From JACPPO01 sp965262505 (GTDB taxonomy: Bacteria; Acidobacteriota; Vicinamibacteria; Vicinamibacterales; UBA2999), in NCBI GenBank assembly GCA_965262505.1, contig CBDHFM010000002.1, positions 57,523 through 121,522 of the forward strand: 64,000 nt of DNA, given 5' to 3'. This document shows, piece after piece, positions 33,421-41,335 of this stretch. Position 1 is the first letter of the stretch. The number at the start of each line of letters is the position of its first letter. Both the position numbers and the translations under genes were made by a program. The notes below the pieces were generated by a model. It was not told the origin of the DNA, made no database searches, and was given only the letters and a program-made list of their open reading frames with translations.

Positions 33421-34550
33421 GCGCCCCCGGTTTTCTTGGACACGGATTAAGGGAGAATCCAATGTCCAAGGAGGTGGGGGAAATAGTTCGGTCGAGGGAC
33501 GTGGTACAGGCAGAGGGATCGGCGCGGACGGAGGGAGCCCGGAGGGCGACTGGAGTCCCTGCCGACGGGGCGGCGGCCGGGGCGGGCTCCCTGGCGCCGG
33601 GGCAGCGGTGGAGCGCTAGCCGGAAGCGCGACGTGGTGCTGCGGCTACTGCGTGGCGAATCGCTCGAGGCGCTGTCCCGTGAGGTGGGCGTGGAGATCTA
33701 CCGGCTCGACGCGTGGCGGGCGCGGGCACACCACCACCGGCTGGGCGCGGGGCCGGCGCGGCGGGGGCCGCCGCCGAGGCAATCGGACGCGCAGCTGCTG
33801 GCGGCGATTCGGACCGATCTCGCGCGGTCCCCGTTCCACGGCGAAGGCCATCGCAAGGTCCACGCACGGCTTCGGATCCTGGATGGGATCCGAGTCGCCC
33901 GCACGCGGGTGCTGCGCGTCATGCGGGCGCACGGACTGCTCTCCCCGCACCGCGGGCGTCAGGGCGCCGCGAAGACCCACGACGGGAGGGTCATCACTCA
34001 GGCGCCCAACGTGATGTGGGGGACGGACGGCGTGCGGGTATTCACGCTCGACGACGGGTGGGGCTGGATCTTCGCGGCAGTCGAACACTGGAACGCGGAG
34101 TGCGTGGGGTGGCACGTGTGCAAAGTCGGGAGCCGCTTCGCGGCACTCGATCCGATTGCGCAAGGGCTCGAACGGCTCTCTGGCTCGCTGGACGCCGACG
34201 TCGCCCGCGGGCTGGCGCTTCGGATGGATCACGGGAGTCAGTACCTGTCAGACCACTTCCTCAAGCAGATCCGGTATTGGGGGGTCCACCCCAGCTTCGG
34301 CTTTGTCGAGGAACCGGAAACGAACGGGGTGGCGGAGCGGTGGAATCGCACGCTCAAGGAGCAAGCGATCCACGGCCGAATCTTTCAGAACCTCGAGGCC
34401 GTCCGCGCCGCCGTGGCCAACTTCGTGGAGCGGTACAACCAGACCTGGCGTCTCGAGAAGCTTGGGTATCAAACGCCGATCGAGGCGCGCGAGGAGTATG
34501 AGCTACGCCAGGCGGCATAGCACAAATGTGTGTCCAGGGAACCGGGTGCG
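33421..34550 (+). mobile_element. IS3-family element copy B (internally deleted)
   Basis: Left end GCGCCCCCGG-TTTTCTTGGACAC, right end GTGTCCAGGGAACCGGGTGCG, an imperfect inverted pair. Compared with copy C it lacks 278 bp between two GGCGGGCGCGGGC repeats, which fuses orfA to orfB. Apart from that deletion it is almost identical to copy C, so one is recent. Confidence 0.85.
33462..34520 (+). CDS. IS3 transposase, in-frame OrfA-OrfB fusion by deletion
   Basis: A 352-aa protein. Residues 1-90 are the OrfA part (MSKEVGEIVRSRDVVQAEGS, LLRGESLEALSREVGVEIYR HTH). They are joined at LDAWRARAHHHRLGAG directly to OrfB, missing its first 33 residues. The rve domain is complete: WGTDGVRVF (D), MDHGSQYLSDHF (D), VEEPETNGVAERWN (E). 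Lost are the OrfA leucine-zipper end and the OrfB start. Normal IS3 elements need frameshifting to make OrfAB; here a deletion does it. Activity is unknown. Confidence 0.85.
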   Translation: MSKEVGEIVRSRDVVQAEGSARTEGARRATGVPADGAAAGAGSLAPGQRWSASRKRDVVLRLLRGESLEALSREVGVEIYRLDAWRARAHHHRLGAGPARRGPPPRQSDAQLLAAIRTDLARSPFHGEGHRKVHARLRILDGIRVARTRVLRVMRAHGLLSPHRGRQGAAKTHDGRVITQAPNVMWGTDGVRVFTLDDGWGWIFAAVEHWNAECVGWHVCKVGSRFAALDPIAQGLERLSGSLDADVARGLALRMDHGSQYLSDHFLKQIRYWGVHPSFGFVEEPETNGVAERWNRTLKEQAIHGRIFQNLEAVRAAVANFVERYNQTWRLEKLGYQTPIEAREEYELRQAA

Positions 34551-34557
34551 GTACATG

Positions 34558-34612
34558 CTGGCCATCGTATTCCCCTTTGGAAAGATGTCCACCGAATCGG
34601 ATCAAGCTCAGA
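34558..34612 (-). mobile_element. Left-end scrap of a second IS3-family element
   Basis: About 50 bp whose reverse complement (GAGCTTGATCCGATTCGG, GGACATCTTTCCAAAGGGG) is the left end of the IS3 element at 43836. Only the terminal sequence is left, directly abutting copy B. Confidence 0.6.
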
Positions 34613-34711
34613 GGCCGCCTGCCGTACCGGCAGGCTAGCGGCTCAAGTCAATATCTGATTGAGCCACCGTCTGGCACAGACTGCACTGGTCCGTCGGATG
34701 ACATAGGCCGC

Positions 34712-34822
34712 GCTCCTCAACCGGTCACACGCGGCGGCGTCTGCGCCAGTTGAGCAATGCTCCGATTCACGCCGCAAGAACGAGTAGCAACGGTGTAATC
34801 TGTCCGAACATGGATCGATCAT
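34712..34822. repeat. About 110-bp dispersed repeat, copy 1 (copy 2 at 45344-45455)
   Basis: CTCCTCAACCGGTCACACGC, CAGTTGAGCAATGCTCCGAT, CGCAAGAACGAGTAGCAACG and CTGTCCGAACATGGATCGAT recur in order at 45344-45455 with about 90% identity. No coding frame is credible in both copies. Perhaps a miniature element or an IS end. Confidence 0.6.
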
Positions 34823-35095
34823 GCCTCCGCACACGCCAGACCGTGCAGGATGCCTTCCACACCGGGTGGGAGATGGCTAGGATTCTCAAGCTCAATGATA
34901 CCGCCGATCATGATTCTTGGCTGCCAATCCGCACCGCCAGTGCCACACGCGGCAGACCCGCTGCACGCCATATATGTTTCTCGGCGGCCTTCATTCCAGA
35001 GTTGATCCCCGTTTGCGCGGGCTTGCTTCTGGCTCTCTATTTGAATGAGCAATCGTATGACGTGAATTGCTCTTGAGTTTCTTGATGAGGGGACG

Positions 35096-35437
35096 ATGGC
35101 AACCACAAGAATGTCGTATCGGACTGGTGGTTTCGGCATTACGACCCTGCGCGACCAGTTCTGGCTGAACGCCTTTTTTGCACTCATGACGATCCTGCTG
35201 GCGGCTCAGGCATCAGGGGGTGTCGATCGTCCCACTCTCTTTGTCGTGTTGGCTGCGCTTTGGGTGGCGGGAGTGCATTTGCGTGCGATGAAGCTCCTTC
35301 TCCACCTGCGGAGGTTGGAACAGGAGCTGACCGAGCCGAACTCGAGCATGAAGCTGATGTACGACACGGCAGAAGCCCTAGCGGTAATGGGGGTGCTGCC
35401 GGTGTTGTTGCTTCAGATATTCATCCCGTTGATGTAA
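35096..35437 (+). CDS. Small membrane protein of unknown function
   Basis: A 113-aa protein with likely transmembrane helices at FWLNAFFALMTILLAAQ, LFVVLAALWVAGVHL and ALAVMGVLPVLLLQIFIPL, separated by a charged amphipathic stretch (LLLHLRRLEQELTEPNSSMK). GGGGACG lies just before the ATG. A truncated relative is found on the minus strand at 47305-47505. Family unknown to me. Confidence 0.6.
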   Translation: MATTRMSYRTGGFGITTLRDQFWLNAFFALMTILLAAQASGGVDRPTLFVVLAALWVAGVHLRAMKLLLHLRRLEQELTEPNSSMKLMYDTAEALAVMGVLPVLLLQIFIPLM

Positions 35438-35526
35438 CCGGAACCCGCCGGGGACAGAGCCACATAACTCCTGCTCTGTCGCCAAGGGAGTGAACGCAAA
35501 GTGGTCCCCTGAAGGTTGTGTCGGCG

Positions 35527-35640
35527 CTACACCGGATGAGTCCCGTTGTTGATCCATTGCGCCGCCGTAGACTTCGACACATCCCACGTCGTCGCCGCCT
35601 GACGCACCGTGAGCCCCTTGGGAAGCGTCAGGTTCCGTGG
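35527..35640 (-). pseudogene. HTH remnant, possibly a resolvase C-terminus
   Basis: The leftward frame ends with LTLPKGLTVRQAATTWDVSK, STAAQWINNGTHPV: a helix-turn-helix of the type at the end of serine resolvases or in excisionases. The catalytic domain is not attached. Weak call. Confidence 0.3.
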
Positions 35641-35775
35641 TCCGGGTTGGGCGCTGCGTGAGAGCTTTCTGGGACACCCCTCCGCAGAAGGCGGACGTAG
35701 GATCGGGCTTCGGCGCGGCCCAATCCTGTCGCCCTCTCCGTAAGTTGTTGTACCCGCGAGCGTCGCACGTCTCAC

Positions 35776-36450
35776 GTGTTTCGGATAGTTCCGGAATATC
35801 TCGGATCCCGGATCAAAATTTTGATCGAGCGCAGTAGTCATTACACGGTGGAGGCGCTGGTTGGGGACTCGATGGCAGTCGAAGTGGGCGACCTCGTCCT
35901 GGCCATGGGTAATCCCTTCGGCATTGGACAAACGGTGACCATGGGCATCGTGAGCGCCACGGGCCGCGCCGGTCTCAATATCGAAAACTACGAGGACTTC
36001 ATCCAGACCGACGCCGAGGAGGTGGGGGAAATGGTTCGGTCGAGGGACGTGGTACAGGCAGAGGGATCGGCGCGGACGGAGGGAGCCCGGAGGGCGACTG
36101 GAGTCCCTGCCGACGGGGCGGCGGCCGGGGCGGGCTCCCTGGCGCCGGGGCAGCGGTGGAGCGCTAGCCGGAAGCGCGACGTGGTGCTGCGGCTACTGCG
36201 TGGCGAATCGCTCGAGGCGCTGTCCCGTGAGGTGGGCGTGGAGATCTACCGGCTCGACGCGTGGCGGGCGCGGGCCATGGCTGGCCTCGAGTTCGGCTTA
36301 AAGGCTCGTCACGGCGAGCCCGTGGCGGAGGTGCTCGACGCGGCGAAGCGGCACATCGGGGAGCTGTCGATGGAGATCGAGCTGCTCCGCGAGCGGGCCC
36401 GGGCCGCGGAGCAGCGCCTCCCTTTGGCGATGCGGAGGTCGCGACGATGA
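35776..36450 (+). CDS. Chimeric frame: HtrA fragment fused to IS3 OrfA
   Basis: 224 residues. Residues about 29-79 derive from an HtrA protease and residues 80-224 from IS3 OrfA (EEVGEMVRSRDVVQAEGSAR...HTH...ELSMEIELLRERARAAEQRL leucine-zipper end). The true OrfA could start at the ATG at 36031. Its stop overlaps the OrfB ATG (36447) as ATGA. The left inverted repeat of this IS copy is missing. Confidence 0.6.
   Translation: MFRIVPEYLGSRIKILIERSSHYTVEALVGDSMAVEVGDLVLAMGNPFGIGQTVTMGIVSATGRAGLNIENYEDFIQTDAEEVGEMVRSRDVVQAEGSARTEGARRATGVPADGAAAGAGSLAPGQRWSASRKRDVVLRLLRGESLEALSREVGVEIYRLDAWRARAMAGLEFGLKARHGEPVAEVLDAAKRHIGELSMEIELLRERARAAEQRLPLAMRRSRR
35862..36014 (+). pseudogene. DegP/HtrA-type serine protease internal fragment
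   Basis: GDSMAVEVGDLVLAMGNPFG, IGQTVTMGIVSATGRAGLNI, EDFIQTDA is the conserved stretch just before the catalytic NPGNSGG Ser of HtrA proteases. It is cut exactly there and joined in frame to OrfA of IS3 copy C. The protease gene is otherwise absent. Confidence 0.75.
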
Positions 36451-37378
36451 GCGCGACGACCTCCGCGGCGACGGGGCGCTGTTTCGGCATTCAGCGGGTG
36501 TGTCAGGTCTGGGAGCGCTCGCGCTCGGCGCTCTACGCGCGGCGGGCGCGGGCACACCACCACCGGCTGGGCGCGGGGCCGGCGCGGCGGGGGCCGCCGC
36601 CGAGGCAATCGGACGCGCAGCTGCTGGCGGCGATTCGGACCGATCTCGCGCGGTCCCCGTTCCACGGCGAAGGCCATCGCAAGGTCCACGCACGGCTTCG
36701 GATCCTGGATGGGATCCGAGTCGCCCGCACGCGGGTGCTGCGCGTCATGCGGGCGCACGGACTGCTCTCCCCGCACCGCGGGCGTCAGGGCGCCGCGAAG
36801 ACCCACGACGGGAGGGTCATCACTCAGGCGCCCAACGTGATGTGGGGGACGGACGGCGTGCGGGTATTCACGCTCGACGACGGGTGGGGCTGGATCTTCG
36901 CGGCAGTCGAACACTGGAACGCGGAGTGCGTGGGGTGGCACGTGTGCAAAGTCGGGAGCCGCTTCGCGGCACTCGATCCGATTGCGCAAGGGCTCGAACG
37001 GCTCTCTGGCTCGCTGGACGCCGACGTCGCCCGCGGGCTGGCGCTTCGGATGGATCACGGGAGTCAGTACCTGTCAGACCACTTCCTCAAGCAGATCCGG
37101 TATTGGGGGGTCCACCCCAGCTTCGGCTTTGTCGAGGAACCGGAAACGAACGGGGTGGCGGAGCGGTGGAATCGCACGCTCAAGGAGCAAGCGATCCACG
37201 GCCGAATCTTTCAGAACCTCGAGGCCGTCCGCGCCGCCGTGGCCAACTTCGTGGAGCGGTACAACCAGACCTGGCGTCTCGAGAAGCTTGGGTATCAAAC
37301 GCCGATCGAGGCGCGCGAGGAGTATGAGCTACGCCAGGCGGCATAGCACAAATGTGTGTCCAAGGAACCGGGTGCGGT
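36015..37378 (+). mobile_element. IS3-family element copy C (left end lost)
   Basis: Contains intact orfA and orfB and the right end GTGTCCAAGGAACCGGGTGCG. The left TTTTCTTGGACA end is absent: the element begins within orfA codon 4, joined to HtrA sequence. Over the shared parts it is nearly identical to copy B. Confidence 0.8.
36447..37346 (+). CDS. IS3-family transposase OrfB (integrase domain)
   Basis: A 299-aa protein MSATTSAATGRCFGIQRVCQ, then HTH_21-like LAAIRTDLARSPFHGEGHRK, VHARLRILDGIRVARTRVLR, and an rve catalytic domain with WGTDGVRVF (D), MDHGSQY (D), TNGVAERWN (E). Complete for the family. Overlaps orfA by 4 nt. In copy B this gene is fused to orfA. Confidence 0.9.
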   Translation: MSATTSAATGRCFGIQRVCQVWERSRSALYARRARAHHHRLGAGPARRGPPPRQSDAQLLAAIRTDLARSPFHGEGHRKVHARLRILDGIRVARTRVLRVMRAHGLLSPHRGRQGAAKTHDGRVITQAPNVMWGTDGVRVFTLDDGWGWIFAAVEHWNAECVGWHVCKVGSRFAALDPIAQGLERLSGSLDADVARGLALRMDHGSQYLSDHFLKQIRYWGVHPSFGFVEEPETNGVAERWNRTLKEQAIHGRIFQNLEAVRAAVANFVERYNQTWRLEKLGYQTPIEAREEYELRQAA

Positions 37379-37632
37379 ACATCAACACCGTGTGAGGCAC
37401 CGCCCCCGCGGTCGCCCAGCCAGCCGGCGGAGTGGGCCTAAGTAATTTAGGGTCACCTCACGAAGCGGAATCAATCGCACGTTAGTGAATTGGGCGGGCC
37501 AAAGAAAGGTGTCGGGTTGATGTATGCCCTAGCCTCACGTCAGTGATAGGGCACTGGTGCGTCGGAATAGAGTTCTAATTTGGAGTGGGTCATACCTAGC
37601 TGAGCCTCTCTGAATGAGGCATAAAGCTAAGC

Positions 37633-37740
37633 ATGGCAACGAGAAACAAGTGCGCAAAGCGTTTAAGGATTTCTGAGGCCAAGGTCCGCGAGGTCGTGCG
37701 CTACGTCGCCGGCGATCTCATCTCCAGGCCGGACTACGCG
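37633..37740 (+). pseudogene. IS1595-type transposase N-terminal scrap
   Basis: From the ATG at 37633: MATRNKCAKRLRISEAKVRE, VVRYVAGDLISRPDYA. This resembles the start of IS1595-like transposases (RISEAKFRxxVxxFAxDLTAxQIA). It breaks off after about 36 codons. Very short, so moderate to low confidence. 37379-37632 shows nothing else. Confidence 0.4.
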
Positions 37741-37755
37741 CGCTCCGCGCGGCTT

Positions 37756-38532
37756 TCACCTGAACCGTCGCACCGCCTCGCGTAGCTCGATGACCTGCTC
37801 GGTCTCGTTCCGGTCCGGGCGCCGGCCGACCCTTGTGACAAAGCTCTCGGCCAAGCCGATGTCTGTTATCTCCGCGTTTCCCCCTGGGTCGATGATCCCG
37901 TCGACGTACTGCACGGCCGTGACTAGCTGTTTCAGGTACGCCAAGAACGCTTTCGCCCGTGGCTGAACCACCACGTCATTGGGGGTGTCGTGCTTCACGA
38001 CCTGGCAAGCGATTGTTTGGATCACAGCATGCACGGCGTCGAGCGCCGCCTCCACCTGGCGCAGAGAAGTCAGGGCGAGCGATTCCGCGCCGGGGTCTAT
38101 GGCCAGACCCAGATCCGTATGGCTGATCCGCCGATTGCGCCAGTCTCGTGGTGCCTCGGCTGCCGTTACTGCCCTGTCGACGAGCGCATGCACTACCGCG
38201 TGCAGCTCCGGGTGATCGGCCTGCAGCTCAGGGCGCTCGCAGAACGGCGGGAGCGCCTGCACGCTGAGGTTCTCGTGTCTGCCCATGGTTGCCGGATCTG
38301 TCAAGCGCGTGACGTGCAGCAGCAGATCGCGCCACAGGATCTGTTGGACGTCCCACATGAAGGCGCCGCCGGCGGCGTTGAGCAGCTTCACCGCATCGTA
38401 ACTGCTGAAGAGTACGCGGTATTCCTTGAGCCTCACCAGCCCGGTCAGCCAGTCGTTCCGGACCTCATAGAGGACGGTACCGAAGTCCTCGCCGAGTTTC
38501 TCTTGGTACTCGTGCTTGAGCGCTTCACTCAT
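37756..38532 (-). CDS. AbiU2/HEPN-like protein
   Basis: A 258-aa protein MSEALKHEYQEKLGEDFGTV, LYEVRNDWLTGLVRLKEYRV, with RDWRNRRISHTDLGLAIDPG, in which R-N-R-R-I-S-H fits the HEPN R-x4-6-H motif and resembles AbiU2-type abortive-infection proteins. The rest is helical (LAYLKQLVTAVQYVDGIIDP). The start at 38532 was chosen at a Met followed by a helix; the frame extends upstream without homology. Possible RNA-targeting defence protein; inference from motif. Confidence 0.6.
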   Translation of the reverse strand: MSEALKHEYQEKLGEDFGTVLYEVRNDWLTGLVRLKEYRVLFSSYDAVKLLNAAGGAFMWDVQQILWRDLLLHVTRLTDPATMGRHENLSVQALPPFCERPELQADHPELHAVVHALVDRAVTAAEAPRDWRNRRISHTDLGLAIDPGAESLALTSLRQVEAALDAVHAVIQTIACQVVKHDTPNDVVVQPRAKAFLAYLKQLVTAVQYVDGIIDPGGNAEITDIGLAESFVTRVGRRPDRNETEQVIELREAVRRFR

Positions 38533-38771
38533 CGGAACGTAACTCCTCGCCGCCCGTTGTCCGTGTTCCGACTCTACTTCTCTGCTGGAGATGCCCACAA
38601 GGCGTGAGGGCGTTCGTGTTGGGCCCTTGGTTCGTACGACCCGGTGCGGCTCCCGCGGTTCTGCTGTACCAGGGGGGCCTGTTGTCGCGGTGCCGCGACG
38701 GCTTACCGGCCCACTCTCGCTTGTCCCACGAGAGTCCCGTTGATGAGCTTGATCCGGCGATCTCACATGGT

Positions 38772-39195
38772 CAACGCAACAACTCAGCTAGTTTCTCAGA
38801 TAGTTTCATCCAGCCAAGAGTTTGGCGAGGCCGGTCGTTGAGCCCGTGTGCGACCCGGTTCAGGTGCCGCTGGCTATGGACTGACAAGTCGCTTCCTCTT
38901 GGGAAGTACTGACGCAGCAGACCGTTCGTATTTTCGTGACTGCCGCGTAGCCACGGGCTTGACGGATCACAGAAGTAGACGTGGACGCCAGTCGCAATGC
39001 TGAATTGGCGGTGCCGAGCCATTTCCTTGCCCCGGTCCCACGTGAGGGACACCGCGAGATGCTGCGCGCAGCGTTCTGATCTTCTTCGCGATGAGCGCGC
39101 ACACATGGTGACTGGTCTTGTTGCGGCCGCCGGCCAGTAACATCACGTAGCGAGTCTGACGCTCGACCAACGTTGCGATCGCCGACCCCTGAAAG
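38772..39195 (-). pseudogene. IS30-family transposase C-terminal part, frameshifted
   Basis: One frame gives GSAIATLVERQTRYVMLLAG, GRNKTSHHVCALIAKKI. After a frameshift near 39080 another gives SLTWDRGKEMARHRQFSIAT, GVHVYFCDPSSPWLRGSHEN, TNGLLRQYFPRGSDLS, with the catalytic Glu in GSHENTNG and Asp in TWDRG. The N-terminal HTH half is missing. Dead element. 38533-38771 contains no recognisable gene. Confidence 0.8.
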
Positions 39196-39210
39196 GCCAC
39201 GGGACCGAAT

Positions 39211-39678
39211 CTATTCCGGTTGAAAGTACTGAGCGACGTTATCGCTGATTGATCGGTTCGTCGCCTCGTCGAGAGAGTACCTATCAAACAGCTCGTTCAT
39301 GGCCGCCAAGTGTGAGGAAATAAAATCAAGAAGATTATCCCCATCTACACTAGCCAGACCAGGCCCAGCATTCTCGACTGTGCACAAGCAAAACGCCATC
39401 GTTTTCAGGGACGAATCTTCCATTGACAAAAAATAGAGCCAGTAAGGAAAGTGCTTGTCGAGTTCTGCGCAAAAGCGGCGGATTTTAGGTATTTCGTAGA
39501 TTTCTCGCGGATCATGATTGAATCCGTCGAACGAAACACTGACGCTCCCCTGGAATCTTCGGACGGTTGCTTCGTCCACCAGTAAACTGGACAGCGTACT
39601 GAATGTTGACGAAATGTTATTTAACTCGACGTCATCGTGGCTAACGACAACAGCGAGCCCATCGACGGTTTCAAGCAT
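39211..39678 (-). CDS. Hypothetical protein, CRR6-like domain
   Basis: A 155-aa protein. The conserved-looking core is YEIPKIRRFCAELDKHFPYW, LYFLSMEDSSLKTMAFCLCT, which resembles bacterial proteins annotated as chlororespiratory-reduction-6-like (IPxVRxFxxxLDxxFPYWxFFL). The C-terminus SHLAAMNELFDRYSLDEATN is helical. Role in bacteria unknown. Its 5' end is intact; the 3' end abuts the IS30 remnant and may be slightly altered (FQPE). Confidence 0.5.
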   Translation of the reverse strand: MLETVDGLAVVVSHDDVELNNISSTFSTLSSLLVDEATVRRFQGSVSVSFDGFNHDPREIYEIPKIRRFCAELDKHFPYWLYFLSMEDSSLKTMAFCLCTVENAGPGLASVDGDNLLDFISSHLAAMNELFDRYSLDEATNRSISDNVAQYFQPE

Positions 39679-39889
39679 CCTGACAGCGTATCATTCGGCG
39701 CGCCATACGCTGTGAATTAGGCGTCTTTTTGGCGCGGCGCGAGTTTGAACAGTGCTCGGTCTGCGCCGGCCCTTTGCTGCGCTCCGGCCCTCCGGGTGAC
39801 ACACTCGGTCCGCGGCGGTCGGATGACAGGTATGGGCCGAGCGTGCCGGGGCTGTGACAGCTCGGGAGCGGAGCGGGCTGGCGCAGGGC

Positions 39890-40180
39890 TGGCAAATAGG
39901 CACCACCCGGCGGATCGCCAACCGGCGGACGCGCGCGGCGTACGGGCGGGCCGTGGGGCAGTTTCTGGCGTGGTGCGCGGCGCGCGGCCTGGGGCTCACC
40001 GCGGTCGCGCCGCTGCACGTGGCGGCCTACATCCGGACCCACCCCGGGTCGGCGCCCACCGTCAAGCAGCCCCTGGCGGCCCTCCGCATGCTCGGCGACT
40101 GGCTCGTCGTCAGCCAGGTCCTGCCGGTGAACCCGGCGGCGGCCGTCCGGGGGCCGACGCACGTGGTGACGAAGGGTGCG
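39890..40180 (+). pseudogene. Tyrosine recombinase N-terminal half, remnant
   Basis: TRAAYGRAVGQFLAWCAARG, LGLTAVAPLHVAAYIRTHPG, TVKQPLAALRMLGDWLVVSQ, VLPVNPAAAVRGPTHVV is over 90% identical to residues 45-137 of the recombinase at 28625. It breaks off at GPTHVVTKG, before the catalytic domain. No dif-like site precedes it. Confidence 0.8.
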
Positions 40181-40259
40181 CCGCGCCGGGAGTTGTTGTC
40201 GTTGTCGTTGCGGACCGGGAGCGGGACCAGAGGGGTTTGGCCGAGCACTCACAAGCCGT

Positions 40260-40724
40260 TTACAGGTTCCGAAAATGCGTGAAATTCACTACGGCCTCGT
40301 GCCCTTTCTCTTGGGCCGCGAGGTAGAGGTCGAAGTCCGCGGTGAGCAACGGCGATTCCGCTGTGATGAGTTCGAGGAGAGCCGCGTCGGTCAGCCCAAG
40401 CCGTCCGAACGCGCTGTTACTTGAGGCGTCTACGCTGGTGACGACAAATTCCTCGCTTTCTTGAATGAGGATGCGGAGCTTGTCGAAGAGCCGGGAACGC
40501 TCCGGTTCCCCATGCAGACCGAGCAGATTTGACGCTTCAGTCAGGGTGTTTGGCGTTACGAACACCCGGCCAACTGGCCTAAGCAGACCAACCAAGATGT
40601 CGTAATCTTCCGCTGTGTATGCTCCTCGCAACCGTTTATGCTTGGCGATCAAGTCTCGCCCGACACTGCCGACAACGAGTAGCACGAGAAGATTCGTGTC
40701 GATGAAGAGTCCGGCCGGGGCCAT
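40260..40724 (-). CDS. PIN-domain protein (putative toxin)
   Basis: A 154-aa protein: MAPAGLFIDTNLLVLLVVGS (first Asp), FVTPNTLTEASNLLGLHGEP (Glu), FGRLGLTDAALLELITAESP (Asp of the GLTDA motif), LLTADFDLYLAAQEKG (last Asp). All four PIN acidic positions are present, so an active RNase-type toxin is plausible. The start at 40724 lies 7 nt after the end of the upstream small gene, the likely partner. Confidence 0.75.
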   Translation of the reverse strand: MAPAGLFIDTNLLVLLVVGSVGRDLIAKHKRLRGAYTAEDYDILVGLLRPVGRVFVTPNTLTEASNLLGLHGEPERSRLFDKLRILIQESEEFVVTSVDASSNSAFGRLGLTDAALLELITAESPLLTADFDLYLAAQEKGHEAVVNFTHFRNL

Positions 40725-40731
40725 CGGCGTA

Positions 40732-41004
40732 CTAGTGAGCCTGTAGGATACGGTCCTTAAGAGATTGCACTTCGCCGTTCTTGTCGTTGATGCGAAGGAC
40801 CTTATAGGACCGCTCCGGGCGGCTCTCAGATAGCGCAGCGACCAGGTGGCCTTTCCGGTCCCAAGAGCGGGAGAAACCAAGGGTGATCTTCCAGGCCGTG
40901 CCATCGAAATCAACCTCTTCAAGGCCGATATTTATGAGCTCTTCGTCGGCGAAAAGATCGCTGAGGTAGAGTTTCGCCTTGTTCGCCGCTTCCTTTGCGT
41001 TCAT
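40732..41004 (-). CDS. Small partner of the PIN protein, possible antitoxin
   Basis: A 90-aa protein MNAKEAANKAKLYLSDLFAD, EELINIGLEEVDFDGTAWKI, TLGFSRSW, RSYKVLRINDKNGEVQSLKD. I recognise the type as small proteins seen upstream of PIN genes (LEEVxFD--WxITLGFSR). It lacks an evident DNA-binding motif. Operon partner of the PIN gene 7 nt downstream; antitoxin role is inferred. Confidence 0.55.
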   Translation of the reverse strand: MNAKEAANKAKLYLSDLFADEELINIGLEEVDFDGTAWKITLGFSRSWDRKGHLVAALSESRPERSYKVLRINDKNGEVQSLKDRILQAH

Positions 41005-41198
41005 GGGATCTTCGTCCTGCGCTCCTGAGTAGTGTACCCCTAGCGCTCTGGTGAGTAATCCTGCTGCGGCTCCTGGGCCTGCTCCCGCGCCTGGATTCGC
41101 TCGCGGAACCGCTCGACAAGCGGTGGCGTCGACCAGGCGGCGCGCGGTCGCGCTCGGCGGGCCGATCGCGGTGTCGGCCGCGGCGATTTTGGCGCCCG

Positions 41199-41234
41199 AA
41201 TCCTTAACGATACCGGGACTTATCGGTAAGGATT
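41199..41234. repeat. Long hairpin-forming inverted repeat
   Basis: AATCCTTAACGATA - 8 nt - TATCGGTAAGGATT: 13 of 14 arm positions pair. There is no T-tract. It lies between the divergent PIN operon and the NucS-like gene, a region (41005-41335) with no gene. May be a regulatory site or an element end. Confidence 0.55.
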
Positions 41235-41335
41235 AACCCACGCCGGAAGGCGGGTCGGAAGCCATCGTCCCGGCCGCTGGAGACCGAGGCGCGACCCGTG
41301 CGCTCTGCCAGGGTCGGCTGAGGGGATGTTTGGTC

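Noticed and set aside
37616..37640. Fourth dif-like site (CATAA-AGCTAA-GCATG)
   Set aside because: The right arm has two mismatches in five bases, and it precedes an IS1595 scrap rather than a recombinase.
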